A model generated the notes under the pieces. That model did no database searches and had not been told where the DNA came from. It worked only from the letters and a program-made list of their open reading frames with translations. The position numbers were made by a program, and so were the translations under genes. A stretch of DNA of 64,000 bases from Anabaena subtropica FACHB-260. Its GTDB lineage: Bacteria > Cyanobacteriota > Cyanobacteriia > Cyanobacteriales > Nostocaceae. This document shows, in pieces, positions 31,768 through 40,947 of the stretch; the first letter of the stretch is position 1, and each line of letters opens with the position of its first letter. The stretch lies in contig NZ_JACJRF010000005.1 in NCBI RefSeq assembly GCF_014697105.1, positions 62,001 through 126,000 of the forward strand, in the 5' to 3' direction.

Positions 31768-31883
31768 AGGTACTAGTCATTGCTGACCCTCACATCCCTA
31801 TTCCACCACCACAGCAGTATGGTGGTACAGAAAGGATTGTACATTTAGTTTGTCAGGGATTGCAAAATCGAAGCTTAATTTAA
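31764..31883 (+). pseudogene. Truncated glycosyltransferase remnant (N-terminal 39 codons only)
   Basis: Manual translation: MKVLVIADPHIPIPPPQQYGGTERIVHLVCQGLQNRSLI-stop; ATGA overlap with previous stop; GT4-type N-terminal GGTERIVHLV motif. Confidence 0.65.
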
Positions 31884-31889
31884 TTTCTT

Positions 31890-33002
31890 GTGAAAAAAAT
31901 TATTATTGCCCTCACATCTTTATGCGCTGAAGGAACACCAGTCTTAGTACTAGAAATGTGCCGTTGGTGGTTAGCGCATAATATTCAACCTATGGTTGTG
32001 ACGTTGAATGCTGAACCAACAGATTTAGTTTCAGAATTCCAACAACTAGGCATACAGATCCATAGCCTTAATATTTCTAATTATGGCTATAGGCGCTACG
32101 GGCAGATAATTCTTAAGTTTTATCGCATCTGTCATCAATTCCAACCAGATGCCTTACTCTCAATGCCCCTGGGATGGCACACATTTATCGCCTATGGTGC
32201 GCGTTTAGCAGGTGTCCGTCGAATCGCTGCTCATGCTGGAAATTACCCTCCCTATTGGACAGGTACTGCCTTTCAAAAATTTCGGTTCCTAATACAATTA
32301 GGACGACCTGTTACTGACATACTAATTTGCTGTAGCGATTATGTTCGCCAAGGCGTAATTAAATACTTAGGAGTCCCAGAAAGTGAAACTGTCACAATCT
32401 ACAATGGTTGTCCTCTTGAGCAGTTTTATCAATCTAACTCCCCACTTCAATTTCCGTCCAATCACGTTTTAAACATTGGGATGGTGGCTCGTCTGGAAAA
32501 GCACAAAGATCAACCTACCTTAATTCGTACCGCTCACATTTTAAAAGAGCGTGGGATGTTATTTAAGGTTCAGCTCATTGGAGAAGGGAGCCGTCGAGGA
32601 GAATATGAAACCTTAATTCAGCAAGAGCAAGTTGAGGATTGTGTATATCTATTAGGAATGCGGCGGGACATTCCCAAATTGTTGAGTGAGATGGATATTT
32701 TTATCTTCTCAGCAAAACCTGATGAGGGATTGGGAGTAGCCTTAATTGAAGCTATGGCAACTGGTGTACCAATTGTTGCTACTGCTGTTGGTGCTTGTCA
32801 AGAAGTTTTAGATCAGGGTAACTTGGGACTTTTAGTCAAGCCTCATGACTCGCAAGCCCTAGCAAATGGAATTATAGAAATTTTGTCAAACCCTAAATCT
32901 GCAAAGTCTAGAGCAGAATTAGCTCAAAAAAAGGTATTTCGTGAATTTACTATTGAGAACATGGCAAAGTCCTATGCTTCTTGTCTAGGCTTAGGGGTAT
33001 AA
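31890..33002 (+). CDS. Glycosyltransferase family 4
   Basis: GMVARLEKHKDQPTLIRTAHIL...FIFSAKPDEGLGVALIEAMATGVPIVATAVGACQEVL; GTG start. Confidence 0.9.
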   Translation: MKKIIIALTSLCAEGTPVLVLEMCRWWLAHNIQPMVVTLNAEPTDLVSEFQQLGIQIHSLNISNYGYRRYGQIILKFYRICHQFQPDALLSMPLGWHTFIAYGARLAGVRRIAAHAGNYPPYWTGTAFQKFRFLIQLGRPVTDILICCSDYVRQGVIKYLGVPESETVTIYNGCPLEQFYQSNSPLQFPSNHVLNIGMVARLEKHKDQPTLIRTAHILKERGMLFKVQLIGEGSRRGEYETLIQQEQVEDCVYLLGMRRDIPKLLSEMDIFIFSAKPDEGLGVALIEAMATGVPIVATAVGACQEVLDQGNLGLLVKPHDSQALANGIIEILSNPKSAKSRAELAQKKVFREFTIENMAKSYASCLGLGV

Positions 33003-34129
33003 TGAACAAAAAAATTTCCAGAAATCAAACTTTTACAATAGTACATTTCTTGAATGGATTTCACTTTGGAGGCACAGAAAATATATGTCTCCAAATTTTG
33101 CAAAACTCACCATCAAATGTGCAAAATATTTTAATTAACCTTAATCCCAAAAACCTGGAGATGCTGCCAGTTTTTCAGGCAGTACCAAATTTGGTAATTT
33201 TAGAACAACCTTATAATACAAATCAGAAACTGGAATTTATTTTTGGAATTGCACAAACACTTAAAAAATTACAACCTCAAGCAATCTTAGTTCAAACTTT
33301 TGGTTTGCATATATTTATAGGATTAGCAGCTCGACTCGCTGGTATTGTCTCAATTGTTACGCGTGCAGGTAACCCTGCACCCCAAGAAAAATCAATTCAA
33401 TACAAATGGAAATTAATTATTCAGGCTTCTCACTTTTTAAAAATTCCTATTCATTCTTGCTCTCAGGCTACTCACGACTCGCTTCAAAAACTGTCTAAGT
33501 TGCCAGCAGGTTCATTTGCAATTCCTAATGGTTGTGATGTAGAAGCGATCGCCTCTCAAGCACTAGCCAGTCGTCAGCAACGTCCAGTGAATGCACCTAT
33601 TACTATCGGTATGGTTGCTCGACTCAATCGGATCAAAGACCAAGCAAGCTTAATTCGTGCTTTTGCCATTGTGCATCAAAAGTACTGTAATACTCAATTA
33701 TGGTTAATTGGTGATGGCGAAGAGAGAAATCGGTTGCAAGCCTTCACTAAAGAACTTGGTTTACTAGAGTCTGTAATTTTTTGGGGTAATCGAAATGATG
33801 TACCCAGCTTATTGGGACAGATGGATATTTACGCGTTTAGCACTACTCCAGATGAAGGGTTTGGTATTGCGATTATAGAAGCAATGGCAGCAAATTTACC
33901 TGTAGTTGCCAGTGATGTTCCTGCTTGTCGTGAAGTTTTAGGCAATGGCCAGGCAGGTTTCTTAGTAAAATCTCCAGAAAGTTTAGCTTTAGTAATAGAA
34001 AATCTCATCAATTCCCATGATTTGAGAAATCTATGGGGAAAACGGGCATACCAGTATGTTAGTGAAAAGTTTAGTATTCAAAACTGTTCAAAGCGTTGGT
34101 ATAGTGTTCTGTTGAAACAAACTAGCTAA
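33002..34129 (+). CDS. Glycosyltransferase family 4, paralogue of the preceding gene
   Basis: GMVARLNRIKDQASLIRAFAIV...YAFSTTPDEGFGIAIIEAMAANLPVVASDVPACREVL; TAATG overlap with upstream gene. Confidence 0.9.
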   Translation: MNKKISRNQTFTIVHFLNGFHFGGTENICLQILQNSPSNVQNILINLNPKNLEMLPVFQAVPNLVILEQPYNTNQKLEFIFGIAQTLKKLQPQAILVQTFGLHIFIGLAARLAGIVSIVTRAGNPAPQEKSIQYKWKLIIQASHFLKIPIHSCSQATHDSLQKLSKLPAGSFAIPNGCDVEAIASQALASRQQRPVNAPITIGMVARLNRIKDQASLIRAFAIVHQKYCNTQLWLIGDGEERNRLQAFTKELGLLESVIFWGNRNDVPSLLGQMDIYAFSTTPDEGFGIAIIEAMAANLPVVASDVPACREVLGNGQAGFLVKSPESLALVIENLINSHDLRNLWGKRAYQYVSEKFSIQNCSKRWYSVLLKQTS

Positions 34130-34131
34130 TT

Positions 34132-35286
34132 ATGAAAAGTATCAAAAGGGTGTTAACTGTCATTGGTGATCCTAACCAAATTAACACCTGGAGCAATACA
34201 CCTTATTTCTTTTTAAAAGCTGGACAGAAACTTGGTTTCCTTGATGCAGGTATCACACTTAATCCTGATAAATTACGCACTCAAAGAATAATTTGGAACC
34301 TGTTAACTTGCTTGAAAACTGCTGAAAAAGGTGGGTTTCAATATACTGATTTATTTCTTAAAAAGCTTTTTGCTCAAGCAAACTTGAATAAAGAATCTAT
34401 TGAAATTATCAGTCACTTTCCTTTATTACCTCCAGTTACTTGGGCTAATTCTTGGAAAGTCAGCTACTATATCGATGCTACTCTGCATCAAAACTTTGCA
34501 GAATATGGTTTAGCAAAAAAAGTTAATCGTCATGTACGTCAAGCTGCTATAGAACAAGAAAAAAAAAACTATCAGAATGCAGAAAAAGTAATTTGTATGT
34601 GTCAGTGGGCAGCAGAATCAGTAGTGAAAAATTATGACATATCTCCGATTAAAGTACACGTTATTCGTAATGCTGCTAATGTTCAAGAATCTAACTTAGG
34701 TCATCAAGGAAACTCTCCAATTCTCTACCCTCCACTTAATCCTTTACGCTTAGGATTTATTGGAAAAGACTGGCAACGCAAAGGTCTACTTTATTTACTA
34801 CAAATAGCTGAAACTCTAAATCAGAGAGGAATTGCAGTAGAAGTTATTGCAGCTGGTTCAGAGCCGAAGACTTTACCATGCCATCCTCTATTAAAATCTA
34901 TTGGCTTTATTGATAAAGCCAATAATATGCAAAAATTTATTGATCTGATTCGCTCCTTTCACTTTGGATGTTTGTTTTCTTCGGCTGAGGCAAGCCCTGG
35001 TTCCAATTTAGAATGCTTGCGTTTGGGAGTTCCGGTTTTATCAACAAAAATAGGAGGGATTCCTGGTACAGTTCCCGATGGACTAGGGTTTTTATTTGAG
35101 TATCAAACGCCTCCTGAGAAAGTAGCAGATTTCCTAGAGTCTTTCACCGCTAATCCATCAAAATACTATGAATTACGGCAGCAAGTTGCCAAGCGATCAG
35201 AAGAATTTTCTTGGCAGCAAACAGTTCATAAATTTATTCAAGTTTGGGAAGGGTCAGAGGAATTTCGCTATAAGACTCTCATCTAA
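34132..35286 (+). CDS. Glycosyltransferase family 4
   Basis: LRLGFIGKDWQRKGLLYLLQIAETL...SSAEASPGSNLECLRLGVPVLSTKIGGIPGTV. Confidence 0.85.
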   Translation: MKSIKRVLTVIGDPNQINTWSNTPYFFLKAGQKLGFLDAGITLNPDKLRTQRIIWNLLTCLKTAEKGGFQYTDLFLKKLFAQANLNKESIEIISHFPLLPPVTWANSWKVSYYIDATLHQNFAEYGLAKKVNRHVRQAAIEQEKKNYQNAEKVICMCQWAAESVVKNYDISPIKVHVIRNAANVQESNLGHQGNSPILYPPLNPLRLGFIGKDWQRKGLLYLLQIAETLNQRGIAVEVIAAGSEPKTLPCHPLLKSIGFIDKANNMQKFIDLIRSFHFGCLFSSAEASPGSNLECLRLGVPVLSTKIGGIPGTVPDGLGFLFEYQTPPEKVADFLESFTANPSKYYELRQQVAKRSEEFSWQQTVHKFIQVWEGSEEFRYKTLI

Positions 35287-35450
35287 AATATCTTGAAAAT
35301 AAATTTCCTATTTTTGATAAACATTTTTATATACATGAAGTAAAGCTTTTACAAGAGAAAGGTTTATCTTTAGAGGTTTTAAGGGCTTCAGAAGTTGCAG
35401 TCGAACCATTGACGGCATTTATTCATTTTTTACTTCAACCAAATTTTGCT
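35283..35450 (+). pseudogene. Probable remnant of a second GT4 N-terminus, open in frame with the downstream GT gene
   Basis: Reading frame from 35283: LKYLENKFPIFDKHFYIHEVKLLQEKGLSLEVLRASEVAVEPLTAFIHFLLQPNFA before ATG 35451; resembles the FPxxxETFIxxEIxxLxxxG pattern of GT4 N-termini; no ATG of its own. Confidence 0.5.
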
Positions 35451-36692
35451 ATGACACTATCATCTGAAGTTTGTCCACTACGTTTTATCGTTATTCAAAT
35501 GGGAGCAAGGATGCACTATGCGGTTCCGGCACTGTTAGCAAGACATGGAATGCTAGAGCATTTTTATACAGATATTTGCAGTAACGTCGGATTTTCGGGA
35601 ATCATTAGCCATCTTTTACCAAACTCTATCCGTCCTCAACCTGTTAAACGATTTCTAGGAAGGAAACTGCCACCAGAAATCCAACCTTCCCAAGTTACCA
35701 CTGTTCCTCTAACAACGCTTACTAACTTTGTAGCTCAAAATTTGCAAACTAGAGGAATTAATACGCCCTCAGTTATAAATCCAGAATTGAAAATTTTACA
35801 GCGTGTATTAAAAGACAATTTATCTAATGCCAACTCACTATATACAAATTGTATTAACTCAGATATCGAAGTAGTCCAAAAAGCTAAAGATAAAGGAATT
35901 AGTATCGTTCATGAAGTAATTATTAATGCTGATGTTGGACGCATTCTTAGAGATGAACGTAATTTATACCCTGGTATAGAAATGCAGGATGATTTGGATG
36001 AAGTGGAAGAGGGAATAAAAAGAGATTTAAAAAAATGGGAAATGTCCGATTTGATTCTAGTACCGTCGGATTTTGTCTACGATCGCACTGTGAAGCTAGG
36101 AGGAAAAGCTGATAAAATTGTCACGGTTCCTTATGGAATAGACCAAGATTGGTTTAACAATCAGCCCAATCCCCAAAGAGGTCGTGTTCTTTTTGTTGGT
36201 TCCGTCAGTTTACGTAAGGGTAATCATTACCTGGCACAAGCTACACGTATACTGCAAAAGCGGAAAGTAAATTGTGATGTACGTGTCGTTGGCCCTTACG
36301 AGCCACAAGCAATCGAACACCCAGAATTTCTGGGGCCTGATTATGTAGGGCAGTGTCCCCGTACTCATGTTAGGAAAGAGTTTCTAGAAGCTGACATCTT
36401 TGTTTTACCTACTCTATCAGATAGCTTTGCTTTAGTTCATCTGGAAGCAATGGCTTGTGGCGTTCCAGTAATTACTACACCTAACTGTGGCTCTGTTGTT
36501 CGTGATGGTGTAGATGGGTTTATTGTTCCAATTCGAGATGCTCAAACCTTAGCTGACCGTATCGAACAACTCCTAACTGATAATAATCTCCGTAATCAGA
36601 TGTCCCAAAATGCAAAAGCACGTGCAAAAGAATTTACCTGGGAAAAATATGGGCAAAGATTAATGGATGCTTTTAAGAAACTTGCAAAATGA
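35451..36692 (+). CDS. Glycosyltransferase family 4
   Basis: PLRFIVIQMGARMHYAVPALLARHGMLEHFYTDI...VLFVGSVSLRKGNHYLAQATRIL...PTLSDSFALVHLEAMACGVPVITTPNCGSVV; ATG at 35451 likely real start. Confidence 0.88.
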   Translation: MTLSSEVCPLRFIVIQMGARMHYAVPALLARHGMLEHFYTDICSNVGFSGIISHLLPNSIRPQPVKRFLGRKLPPEIQPSQVTTVPLTTLTNFVAQNLQTRGINTPSVINPELKILQRVLKDNLSNANSLYTNCINSDIEVVQKAKDKGISIVHEVIINADVGRILRDERNLYPGIEMQDDLDEVEEGIKRDLKKWEMSDLILVPSDFVYDRTVKLGGKADKIVTVPYGIDQDWFNNQPNPQRGRVLFVGSVSLRKGNHYLAQATRILQKRKVNCDVRVVGPYEPQAIEHPEFLGPDYVGQCPRTHVRKEFLEADIFVLPTLSDSFALVHLEAMACGVPVITTPNCGSVVRDGVDGFIVPIRDAQTLADRIEQLLTDNNLRNQMSQNAKARAKEFTWEKYGQRLMDAFKKLAK

Positions 36693-36717
36693 TTTATATT
36701 ATTTGGCTAATTAAAGC

Positions 36718-38085
36718 ATGACGTTTGATTTATTTTTTAATTTGACAGTTGCAACCGGTATTATTGCAATAGGATGTGCATTTTGGGCTTACCAAAAGAG
36801 CAATGACTCATTTCATCCTATGATTTATCTGGGAATGCTGCTCTTTTTCATGTATTGCTATATGCCCATTAAACTTGTTCAGGAAGCTCCTGAACAATTA
36901 CAAAATTATTTATCTATTAGCCAATTAGAATATGTGCAATGGATAAATTTAATTGGTGTAATTAGCATTTGTACAGGAGTTTTTATAGGTAGTGGAAAAG
37001 TTCAATTCTGTCCACAAAGACAAGCATGGAGCTTGCCACCTTTTATCTGCAAACGCCTTAAAAAGGCAGCTATAGTATGTGGACTTATAGGAGTCATAGG
37101 TTTTGCTTATTCTATCTATAACGTAGGTGGAATAGAGGCTGCTTATGGTAAATCCTATGGTGGAGGTTGGGATGACTCTGGTTATGTGCGAGAAATATTT
37201 TTGTTAACCCTACCAGCACTACTATGGTTTTTAACCAGTCATATGCGAACCCGCCTATCTCAAATGGATTGGGTATGGGTGTTCTTATTTTTGACTCCTC
37301 TACTAATGCAAGGATTACTGGGGGGAAGACGTGGGCCAACAGCGATGGCACTAATTGGAATAACCGTCGGTTTGTATCTGATAAGAGGACGGCGACCTCC
37401 ATTAACAATAGTGCTTGTTGGCAGTCTTTTATTAGGCTCGCTACTACTATTTATAGTCAACAATCGAGGAGAAATTTATCTCGGTTCAGATTTTAATTTT
37501 CAACAACAAGAACAAAAGCAAGAATATATCTCTGTAAGTTCAGGCAATGAGTACATATTCGGTGCAAGTACTATCTTGAATGCTGATATACGTTCTGAAT
37601 ATTTATGGGGTAGGCGCTACTTCATTGTATTTTTTATTCGTCCAATTCCAAAAGAAGTGTGGCCTACAAAATATGATGATGCTACTCAATTATTTGGTGT
37701 TGACCTTAGGGAAAACGCTGGTATTAGTTCTAAAAGTATAAAAGAGACTTTAGGATGGCTACCCGCAAAAGGTGCAGCTCCTGGCATCATTGCAGATATG
37801 TGGCTGGAAATGTGGTGGTTCTCCTTTATTATCCTCTACTTAATTGGTTGGGTATATGGCACAGCATGGCGCAAAGTATTATCTCAGGGTGGCTTGTGGA
37901 TTCCTACTTATACTCTCATGACAGCACTATCTGTCTACCTGGTGACGCAAACTCTAGAAGCTATGGGCTTCCGTTTTTTGTGGACCTTTACCGCAGCATG
38001 GCTAATCTGGCGCTATGGTGCTGGCAAGTTTCGCAAAACTCTCCTCAATCAATACAATTCCGATTTTAACCATCAGAGTTTTTAG
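36718..38085 (+). CDS. Multi-TM O-antigen/oligosaccharide repeat unit polymerase-like protein (Wzy candidate)
   Basis: About 10-12 hydrophobic segments; LLGGRRGPTAMALIGITVGLYLIRGRRPP, typical polymerase-like loop, within GT cluster. Confidence 0.7.
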   Translation: MTFDLFFNLTVATGIIAIGCAFWAYQKSNDSFHPMIYLGMLLFFMYCYMPIKLVQEAPEQLQNYLSISQLEYVQWINLIGVISICTGVFIGSGKVQFCPQRQAWSLPPFICKRLKKAAIVCGLIGVIGFAYSIYNVGGIEAAYGKSYGGGWDDSGYVREIFLLTLPALLWFLTSHMRTRLSQMDWVWVFLFLTPLLMQGLLGGRRGPTAMALIGITVGLYLIRGRRPPLTIVLVGSLLLGSLLLFIVNNRGEIYLGSDFNFQQQEQKQEYISVSSGNEYIFGASTILNADIRSEYLWGRRYFIVFFIRPIPKEVWPTKYDDATQLFGVDLRENAGISSKSIKETLGWLPAKGAAPGIIADMWLEMWWFSFIILYLIGWVYGTAWRKVLSQGGLWIPTYTLMTALSVYLVTQTLEAMGFRFLWTFTAAWLIWRYGAGKFRKTLLNQYNSDFNHQSF

Positions 38086-38087
38086 CA

Positions 38088-39230
38088 GTGCTTTTTCAAG
38101 ATACCATTGCAATTATTCATACCCAATTTGGTCCCTACCATTTTGCTCGTGCCAAAGCAATTGCAAAACTTTATTCTGGAAAAGTTCGATTAATCCAATT
38201 AGCCTCTAAAGAGATTCAGCGAGACTGGGTAGTAGACGTTGAGCAATCAGAGCTAATAACCATTGCTCAAGGAACTCTAGAGAGCATTCATCCAAATGTA
38301 ATTGCTCGCCAGTTAGTTAAATGTTTAAACGAAATTCTTCCGAATGTATTAGTTATTGCAGGTTATGCTCATCCAGCCATGCGTTATGCCGCGCTGTGGG
38401 CAAAATCTCAAGGAATAGCCCGTATTCTGCTATCAGACTCTCAACAGCAAGATAGACCTCGTAATTTTATTACAGAAGGCTTAAAAGGTATATGGATATG
38501 TCGTAACTTTGATGCTGCTTTTGTGGCCGGAGCAAATGCTGCACTCTACTTGAATAAATTAGGCTTTCCACTGCACAATATATGGCGAGGTTATGATGTG
38601 GTTAATAACCATCACTTTGCTCTTGAATCTGAGAGGATAAAAGGTTTCACTCCTGAGCAACGTGATCATTTTGGAGTGCCAAAAAAGTTTTTTCTTTACG
38701 TAGGGCGCTTCTCTCCTGAAAAAAATTTGTTGCGGTTACTGTTGGCGTACAAACTCTATCGTCAGCAATTAGGCCAAGAGGCGTGGTCTTTAGTCATGGT
38801 AGGGGGTGGGCCTCAAGAAGCAAAACTGAGAGCGCAAGCCCAACAATTAAATTTATTAGATGTTATTTGGCCTGGTTTTCAGCAGGTAGATAAATTACCG
38901 ATTTATTACGGTTTAGCATCTGCTTTGATTCTTCCTAGTCTCAGGGAACCGTGGGGATTAGTAATTAATGAAGGCATGGCTTGTGGCTTGCCGATTCTGA
39001 TTTCAGAACGTTGTGGTTGTGTGCCAGATTTAGTATTCCCCGGGATTAATGGCTATGTATTTAATCCTTTTAGAGTAGAACAAATTGCTGCTGCTATGGC
39101 TGCTATGACAGCAAAATCTGATTTACAGAGGCATAAAATGGGCAATGCTTCTAGTCGTATCATTGCTAACTATACTCCCGAAACTTGGGCTGAAGCACTA
39201 TCAGATTGTATTCATAATATTTGTGTTTAA
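38088..39230 (+). CDS. Glycosyltransferase family 4
   Basis: FLYVGRFSPEKNLLRLLLAYKLY...LILPSLREPWGLVINEGMACGLPILISERCGCVPDLV; GTG start. Confidence 0.9.
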   Translation: MLFQDTIAIIHTQFGPYHFARAKAIAKLYSGKVRLIQLASKEIQRDWVVDVEQSELITIAQGTLESIHPNVIARQLVKCLNEILPNVLVIAGYAHPAMRYAALWAKSQGIARILLSDSQQQDRPRNFITEGLKGIWICRNFDAAFVAGANAALYLNKLGFPLHNIWRGYDVVNNHHFALESERIKGFTPEQRDHFGVPKKFFLYVGRFSPEKNLLRLLLAYKLYRQQLGQEAWSLVMVGGGPQEAKLRAQAQQLNLLDVIWPGFQQVDKLPIYYGLASALILPSLREPWGLVINEGMACGLPILISERCGCVPDLVFPGINGYVFNPFRVEQIAAAMAAMTAKSDLQRHKMGNASSRIIANYTPETWAEALSDCIHNICV

Positions 39231-39574
39231 TTCTAGATTTATTGATTTCTATTTTTTGAAAAATCAATAAAATCACTAATATTAAATCTAGCTACTTAAT
39301 GTTTTTTAAACTATCACTTGCAGCCAGCAATCATAACAAGCGATCGCTCGAATTAATTCGGTTTTATTAAACAAAAATTGACAATAAATATATGTAGATA
39401 CTTAAAAGCCTCAAATCTCCTAATCTCTGAAAACAGGCTTTTATGCTACTGGTAATATTCGTTCACGAATTTGACTGCTTTTACAAGTGGGCAATGCTTT
39501 ACCATGCTCTTTTTCCTCAACGCTACTGGTAAATGCACAAATCTTTTATTAAATACTATTTAAGCGGACTTGAT

Positions 39575-40768
39575 ATGATGAAAATCCTTGTAATTTCTCC
39601 CTATTTAGGAGCCAGCTATGGCGGCATTTCTAAAATTGTTATTGACTTGGCTCAATCTTTAGGAAAACTAGGGATTCATGTTGATATTGTTACAACAAAT
39701 GCTAATGGTAAAACTAAATTACAAGTTCCATTAAAAATGTGGGTAAATGAACAGGGTTACAGAGTCCAATATTTTCCTTGCTGGCATCATGATGACTTAA
39801 TTTTGAGTACTTCATTAATTAGATGGCTTTATACAAATGTTCGTGAGTATGACTTAGTTCATACTCACACAATTTTTGCACCTTTAATTGGTATAGTACA
39901 AAGAATTTGTCTAGCACGTCGAGTTCCCTACTTGGCAATGCCGCATGGTATGTTAGAGCCTTGGGCATTGACATACAAAGCATGGAAGAAGCGAATTTAT
40001 TATGCCTTATTAGAGAAAAAATCACTGCAAAGTGCTGATGCAATTTGTACTTCTACTACTAATGAGAATAAGCAGCTAAAATTACTGAAAATTCAAACAC
40101 CAGCATTTACAATTCCCAATGGTATTTATCATCAAGAATTCGCAATTTTACCAAACCCAGAAAACTTTTACCAACAATTTCCCAAAACTCGTAACAAGAC
40201 TATAATTTTATTCCTGGGACGCATTGATCCTAAAAAAGGTTTGGATTTACTAGCTCCTGCTTTTAGTAAAATTTATCGTCAGTTCCCACAAATTCATTTG
40301 GTTGTAGCTGGCCCTGATAATATCGGATTTCTACCGACTATTAAGAAACATTTTACTCAAGCAAATTGTTTAGAAGCTGTCACTTTTACGGGAATGTTGA
40401 CAGGGAAACTCAAATATGAATGTTTAGCAGCCGCAGACATATATATTTCTCCTTCATATTCAGAAGGTTTTAGTATGTCTATTTTGGAAGGTATGGCCGC
40501 AGGTTTGCCTTGTATCATAACTACAGGCTGTAATTTTCCAGAGGCTGCATTTGCTCAGGCTGCTCATGTTGTAGATATTAACAGTGAAGCGATCGCTAAT
40601 GCGTTAAATCAATGTCTTAGTAACCCAAAAGCTGCAAAAGCAATGGGGAATCGCGCTCGTGATTTTATTTTCCAAAACTACACTTGGGAGTGCGCTGCTG
40701 AAAATTTGCTAAAAGTTTATCAAAGTATCTTACCGTTCGCGCAATCGAGCATGAGTTTGATGAAATAG
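39575..40768 (+). CDS. Glycosyltransferase family 4
   Basis: MKILVISPYLGASYGGISKIVIDLAQSLGKLG...FLGRIDPKKGLDLLAPAFSKI...YISPSYSEGFSMSILEGMAAGLPCIIT; internal ATG preferred. Confidence 0.9.
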   Translation: MMKILVISPYLGASYGGISKIVIDLAQSLGKLGIHVDIVTTNANGKTKLQVPLKMWVNEQGYRVQYFPCWHHDDLILSTSLIRWLYTNVREYDLVHTHTIFAPLIGIVQRICLARRVPYLAMPHGMLEPWALTYKAWKKRIYYALLEKKSLQSADAICTSTTNENKQLKLLKIQTPAFTIPNGIYHQEFAILPNPENFYQQFPKTRNKTIILFLGRIDPKKGLDLLAPAFSKIYRQFPQIHLVVAGPDNIGFLPTIKKHFTQANCLEAVTFTGMLTGKLKYECLAAADIYISPSYSEGFSMSILEGMAAGLPCIITTGCNFPEAAFAQAAHVVDINSEAIANALNQCLSNPKAAKAMGNRARDFIFQNYTWECAAENLLKVYQSILPFAQSSMSLMK

Positions 40769-40947
40769 GGGATATTGTTCCAGCAGGCGATGGCGTTCCG
40801 CCTACCGTAGGTGATCGTTTTTACCACCCCTTGTGCAGAGAGAAAGTTAATTTCAAAAGAATTCACAGTTAACTACTAAAAATAGATGTTAATAAATATT
40901 TTTATATTTTTAAGTAAAATTATTAAATATGTTACTAAAAGGCCTAA

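Noticed and set aside
37112-37496. Three overlapping ORFs within the Wzy-like gene
   Set aside because: Alternate-frame shadows of a long hydrophobic coding region
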